A stretch of DNA of 7,721 nucleotides from Burkholderiales bacterium (GTDB lineage Bacteria > Pseudomonadota > Gammaproteobacteria > Burkholderiales > CAIKXV01), in NCBI GenBank assembly GCA_019751575.1, contig JAIENF010000185.1, positions 1-7,721 of the forward strand. Reading direction: 5' to 3'. The number at the start of each line of letters is the position of its first letter. Within the stretch, counting starts at the first letter, position 1. The notes under the pieces are model-generated. The model saw nothing but the letters and a program-made list of their open reading frames with translations. It did no database searches and was not told where the DNA came from. A program made the position numbers and the translations under genes. Positions 5,148 to 7,721 of this stretch are shown in pieces.

Positions 5148-6923
5148 ATGCTTCGCGTGCTGCCGTTCATGCGCTGGCTGCCGGGGACGACGCGCCAGAC
5201 TGCCCGGGCCGACCTGCTCGCCGGCCTGACCGGTGCCGTGATCGTGCTGCCGCAGTGCGTGGCCTTCGCGGCGCTTGCCGGCATGCCGATCGAGTACGGC
5301 CTGTATTGCGCGATGGTACCGGCCGTGATCGCCGCACTGTTCGGCTCCTCCTGGCACCTGGTCTCCGGCCCGACCAACGCGATCTCGATCGTGCTGTTCG
5401 CCTCGCTTGCGCCGCTGGCCGAACCGGGCAGCGCCCGCTATGTCGAACTGGCGCTCACGGTAACGCTGCTGGTCGGCGCAATGCAGCTCGCGATGGGGCT
5501 GGCCCGGCTGGGCACCCTGGTCAATTTCATCTCGCATACGGTGATCGTCGGCTTCATGGCCGCCGCCGCAGTGGTGATCATCGATGCCCAGCTGAGCACT
5601 TTCTTCGGCCTCTCGATCCCGCGCGGCGCGGGATTCTTCGACACCTGGGGCGCACTCGTCATGCGCGCCAGCGAGATCGACATGCAGGTGACGACGGTCA
5701 GCCTGGTCACGCTGGCCAGCGCAATCGTGCTTCGCCGCTACCTGCCCCGCTGGCCCTACATGATCATCGCGATGGTGGTGGGGGCGCTGGCCGCGCTCGC
5801 GATCGAGGCGGCGACCAGCGGCAGCGCGCGCATCCCGACCGTCGGCGCACTGCCCGCGTCGCTGCCGCCGCTGTCGATGCCCAACCTGTCGCCGTCGGCG
5901 ATCCGCGAGACGGGCGCGATCGCGCTTGCCATCACCATCCTGGCGCTGACCGAGGCCGTTTCGATCGCGCGCAGCATCGCGGTACGCTCCGGCCAGCGCA
6001 TCGACAGCACCCAGGAATTCATCGGGCAGGGGATGTCCAACGTGGCGGGCGCGTTCTTCTCGAGCTATGCGTCCAGTGGCTCGTTCAACCGGAGCGGCGT
6101 GAATTTCGATGCCGGTGCACGCACGCCGCTGGCCGCGGCATCCTCGGCGCTGTTCCTGCTGGTGATCCTGTTCGCAGTGGCGCCGCTGGCGGCCTACCTG
6201 CCGTATGCCGCGATGGCGGCCATCCTGATGATCGTCGCCTGGGGGCTGGTCGACGTGCGAGCCATCCGGCAGATCATGCGGGCGAGCCGCAGCGAAGCGG
6301 CCGTGCTCGTCCTGACGATCGTGTCCGGCGTATTCGTGAGCCTCGAGTTCTGTATCCTCGCGGGCGTGATGCTTTCCCTGATGCTCTACCTGAACCGCAC
6401 GTCCCGGCCGACGCTGGTGCCCATGGTGCCGTCCACCGATGCGGCCGGCCACCGCCGGTTCGTCCCGGCGCCCCTGGCCGGCACGCCGCCTGCGCCGGCA
6501 GGCTGTCCGCAACTGCTCGTCCTGCGGGTCGATGGCTCGCTCTTCTATGGTGCGGCAGAGCATGTGCGCGACCGGCTGCACGACCTCGCCGGGAACCCGG
6601 GGCAGCCTCGGCACCTGCTGCTGCTCGGCGACGGCATAAACCTGATGGACATGGCCGGTGCCCACCTGATCGAGGCCGAGGCGATCCGGCTCGCCGCCGG
6701 CGGTGGCGGGCTGTACCTCGCCGCGATGAAGCCGCCCGTGGTCGAGATGCTCGACCGCTCCGGTGCCCTGGCGACCCTCGGGGCCGGGCATCTGTTCGAG
6801 CGCAAGGCCGATGCGCTGGCGGCGCTCCTCTCCCGCCTGGATGCCGCGACCTGCGCGGCCTGCACGGCCCGCGTGTTCGACCAGTGCCCGCCCGCACCGC
6901 CGGCAGGGGCGGCACCGCGATGA
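5148..6923 (+). CDS. SulP family (SLC26-type) anion transporter with STAS domain
   Basis: A 591-residue inner-membrane protein. The first 415 residues are mostly hydrophobic and carry SulP landmarks: VLPQCVAFAALAGMPIEYGLY at 33-53, FGSSWHLVSGPTNAIS at 65-80, TILALTEAVSIARSIA near 263-278, IDSTQEFIGQGMSN at 285-298 and SSGSFNRSGVNFDAGART at 309-326. A cytoplasmic STAS domain follows at about 455-565 (LLVLRVDGSLFYGAAEH, GDGINLMDMAGAHLIE). The tail has three cysteines, C569-X2-C572-X7-C580, then a Pro/Ala-rich end. Known SulP substrates include sulfate, bicarbonate and C4-dicarboxylates; the sequence does not decide among them. ATG 5148 gives MLRVLPFMRWLPG, parallel to MNQMLPFMRWWP of the next gene. 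TTG 5136 and longer versions (from 5040) add polar residues with no family counterpart. Its stop overlaps the next start as ATGA. Confidence 0.93.
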   Translation: MLRVLPFMRWLPGTTRQTARADLLAGLTGAVIVLPQCVAFAALAGMPIEYGLYCAMVPAVIAALFGSSWHLVSGPTNAISIVLFASLAPLAEPGSARYVELALTVTLLVGAMQLAMGLARLGTLVNFISHTVIVGFMAAAAVVIIDAQLSTFFGLSIPRGAGFFDTWGALVMRASEIDMQVTTVSLVTLASAIVLRRYLPRWPYMIIAMVVGALAALAIEAATSGSARIPTVGALPASLPPLSMPNLSPSAIRETGAIALAITILALTEAVSIARSIAVRSGQRIDSTQEFIGQGMSNVAGAFFSSYASSGSFNRSGVNFDAGARTPLAAASSALFLLVILFAVAPLAAYLPYAAMAAILMIVAWGLVDVRAIRQIMRASRSEAAVLVLTIVSGVFVSLEFCILAGVMLSLMLYLNRTSRPTLVPMVPSTDAAGHRRFVPAPLAGTPPAPAGCPQLLVLRVDGSLFYGAAEHVRDRLHDLAGNPGQPRHLLLLGDGINLMDMAGAHLIEAEAIRLAAGGGGLYLAAMKPPVVEMLDRSGALATLGAGHLFERKADALAALLSRLDAATCAACTARVFDQCPPAPPAGAAPR

Positions 6924-7721
6924 ACCAGATGCTGCCGTTCATGCGCTGGTGGCCGATGCAGGGCAAGACCCTGCGCGCCGACATCATCGCCGGCATCAGC
7001 GTGGCGCTGGTCCTGGTGCCGCAGTCCATGGCCTACGCCCAGCTCGCCGGCATGCCGGCCTACTACGGCCTGTACGCGGGGTTCCTGCCGGTGATCGTCG
7101 CGGCACTCTGGGGCTCATCGAACCAGCTGGCGCACGGCCCCGCCGCCGTATCGTCGATCCTCACGGCCTCGGCACTCGCCCCGCTGGCCACGCTCGGGTC
7201 CGAGAACTTCGTCGCGCTGGCGATCCTGCTCGCCTTCATGGTGGGCATCATCCAGCTCGTGCTCGCCCTGTGCCGCATGGGCAACGTGGTGAGCTTCCTG
7301 TCGCACCCGGTGATCCTCGGCTTCACCTCGGCCGCGGCCATCATCATCGGGCTGTCGCAGCTGAACAAGCTGTTCGGGCTGCCGCTGGGACGCAGCGACT
7401 TCTTCCTCGGCGACGTCTGGCAGATGCTCAGGCAACTGCCGGAAACCCACCTGCCGAGCCTGGCGATCGGCGCCGGCGCACTGGCGGTGATGTGGGCATT
7501 CCGGCGCTGGCTGCCCCGGTGGCCGGGCGTGCTGGTGGCGGTCGCACTGGGCACCGTGGTCAGCTGGGGCATCGGCTTCGAGCGCAATGCAAGCGCACCG
7601 GCGGATGCGTTCGCCGATCCGCATGTACTGGCGATCGCGCGCGACTACCAGCAGGCCCGCGCGCAGGCGCGCGAGCTGGATGCGGCGATCGAGGCGCTGC
7701 GCCGCAGCGATGCCGCCAGCG
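6920..7721 (+). CDS. Second SulP family anion transporter, 3' end cut by the window
   Basis: The first 267 residues of a second SulP transporter; no stop before the window edge. ATG 6920 overlaps the upstream SulP stop as ATGA, so translation is probably coupled. SulP landmarks are VLVPQSMAYAQLAGMPAYYG at 31-50, LYAGFLPVIVAALWGSSNQL at 51-70, HGPAAVSSIL at 72-81, and FLSHPVILGFTSAAAIIIG at 126-144. About seven membrane segments are covered. It is clearly homologous to the preceding protein but diverged, so the pair is not a recent copy. After the segment GVLVAVALGTVVSWGIGF (203-220) the sequence turns hydrophilic and helical (IARDYQQARAQARELDAAIE, 239-258), where the neighbour returns almost directly to its next membrane segment. 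Any STAS domain would lie outside the window. Substrate unknown. Confidence 0.93.
   Translation, partial: MNQMLPFMRWWPMQGKTLRADIIAGISVALVLVPQSMAYAQLAGMPAYYGLYAGFLPVIVAALWGSSNQLAHGPAAVSSILTASALAPLATLGSENFVALAILLAFMVGIIQLVLALCRMGNVVSFLSHPVILGFTSAAAIIIGLSQLNKLFGLPLGRSDFFLGDVWQMLRQLPETHLPSLAIGAGALAVMWAFRRWLPRWPGVLVAVALGTVVSWGIGFERNASAPADAFADPHVLAIARDYQQARAQARELDAAIEALRRSDAAS

Noticed and set aside
5118..6791. A 557-codon open frame on the minus strand opposite the first SulP gene
   Set aside because: Composition is dominated by Arg, Gln, Asp and His, as expected for the antisense of a GC-rich membrane protein gene; no family is recognisable.

Overview
The window is high-GC DNA (roughly two thirds G+C by eye) with tightly packed genes. 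It looks like a chromosomal segment of a Pseudomonadota species, probably a betaproteobacterium or a close relative. The clues are the DUF748 protein, the S4-domain pseudouridine synthase with RluF-type motifs, an Nth that matches the E. coli protein residue for residue at its key sites, and an nth-DUF1841 pair. The genus cannot be named from this sequence. No RNA genes, CRISPR arrays, insertion sequences or phage genes were seen.

Left part (1-4039, all + strand): the C-terminal end of a DUF748/AsmA-like envelope protein, then an rRNA pseudouridine synthase, a family III (CaiB/BaiF) CoA-transferase, endonuclease III (nth) and a DUF1841 protein. Gaps are 17, 92 and 22 bp, and nth and the DUF1841 gene overlap by 4 bp. 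A TATAAT box lies in the only sizeable gap, so the CoA-transferase, nth and DUF1841 genes may form one transcription unit.

Middle (4036-4775, - strand): two small secreted mono-heme c-type cytochromes, translationally coupled by an ATGA overlap. They converge on the DUF1841 gene, and one CTAG palindrome supplies the stop codon on both strands. Each carries a signal peptide, one CXXCH and one Met ligand. Together they resemble a di-heme cytochrome c4 split into two genes.

Intergenic region (4776-5147, 372 bp): the main regulatory stretch. It holds a sigma70-like promoter reading left into the cytochromes, another reading right toward the transporters, several short perfect palindromes, and a perfect 8-bp stem-loop in the predicted 150-nt leader of the transporter genes.

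Right part (5148-7721, + strand): two SulP (SLC26-type) anion transporter genes, again with an ATGA overlap. The first is complete, with a STAS domain and a Cys-containing tail. The second runs off the window just as it enters a charged helical, coiled-coil-like insertion not present in its neighbour. The co-translated pair of distinct SulP proteins, divergent from a co-translated cytochrome pair, is the least ordinary part of the window. A hetero-oligomeric anion transporter, co-regulated with a periplasmic electron carrier pair, is a reasonable but unproven hypothesis.
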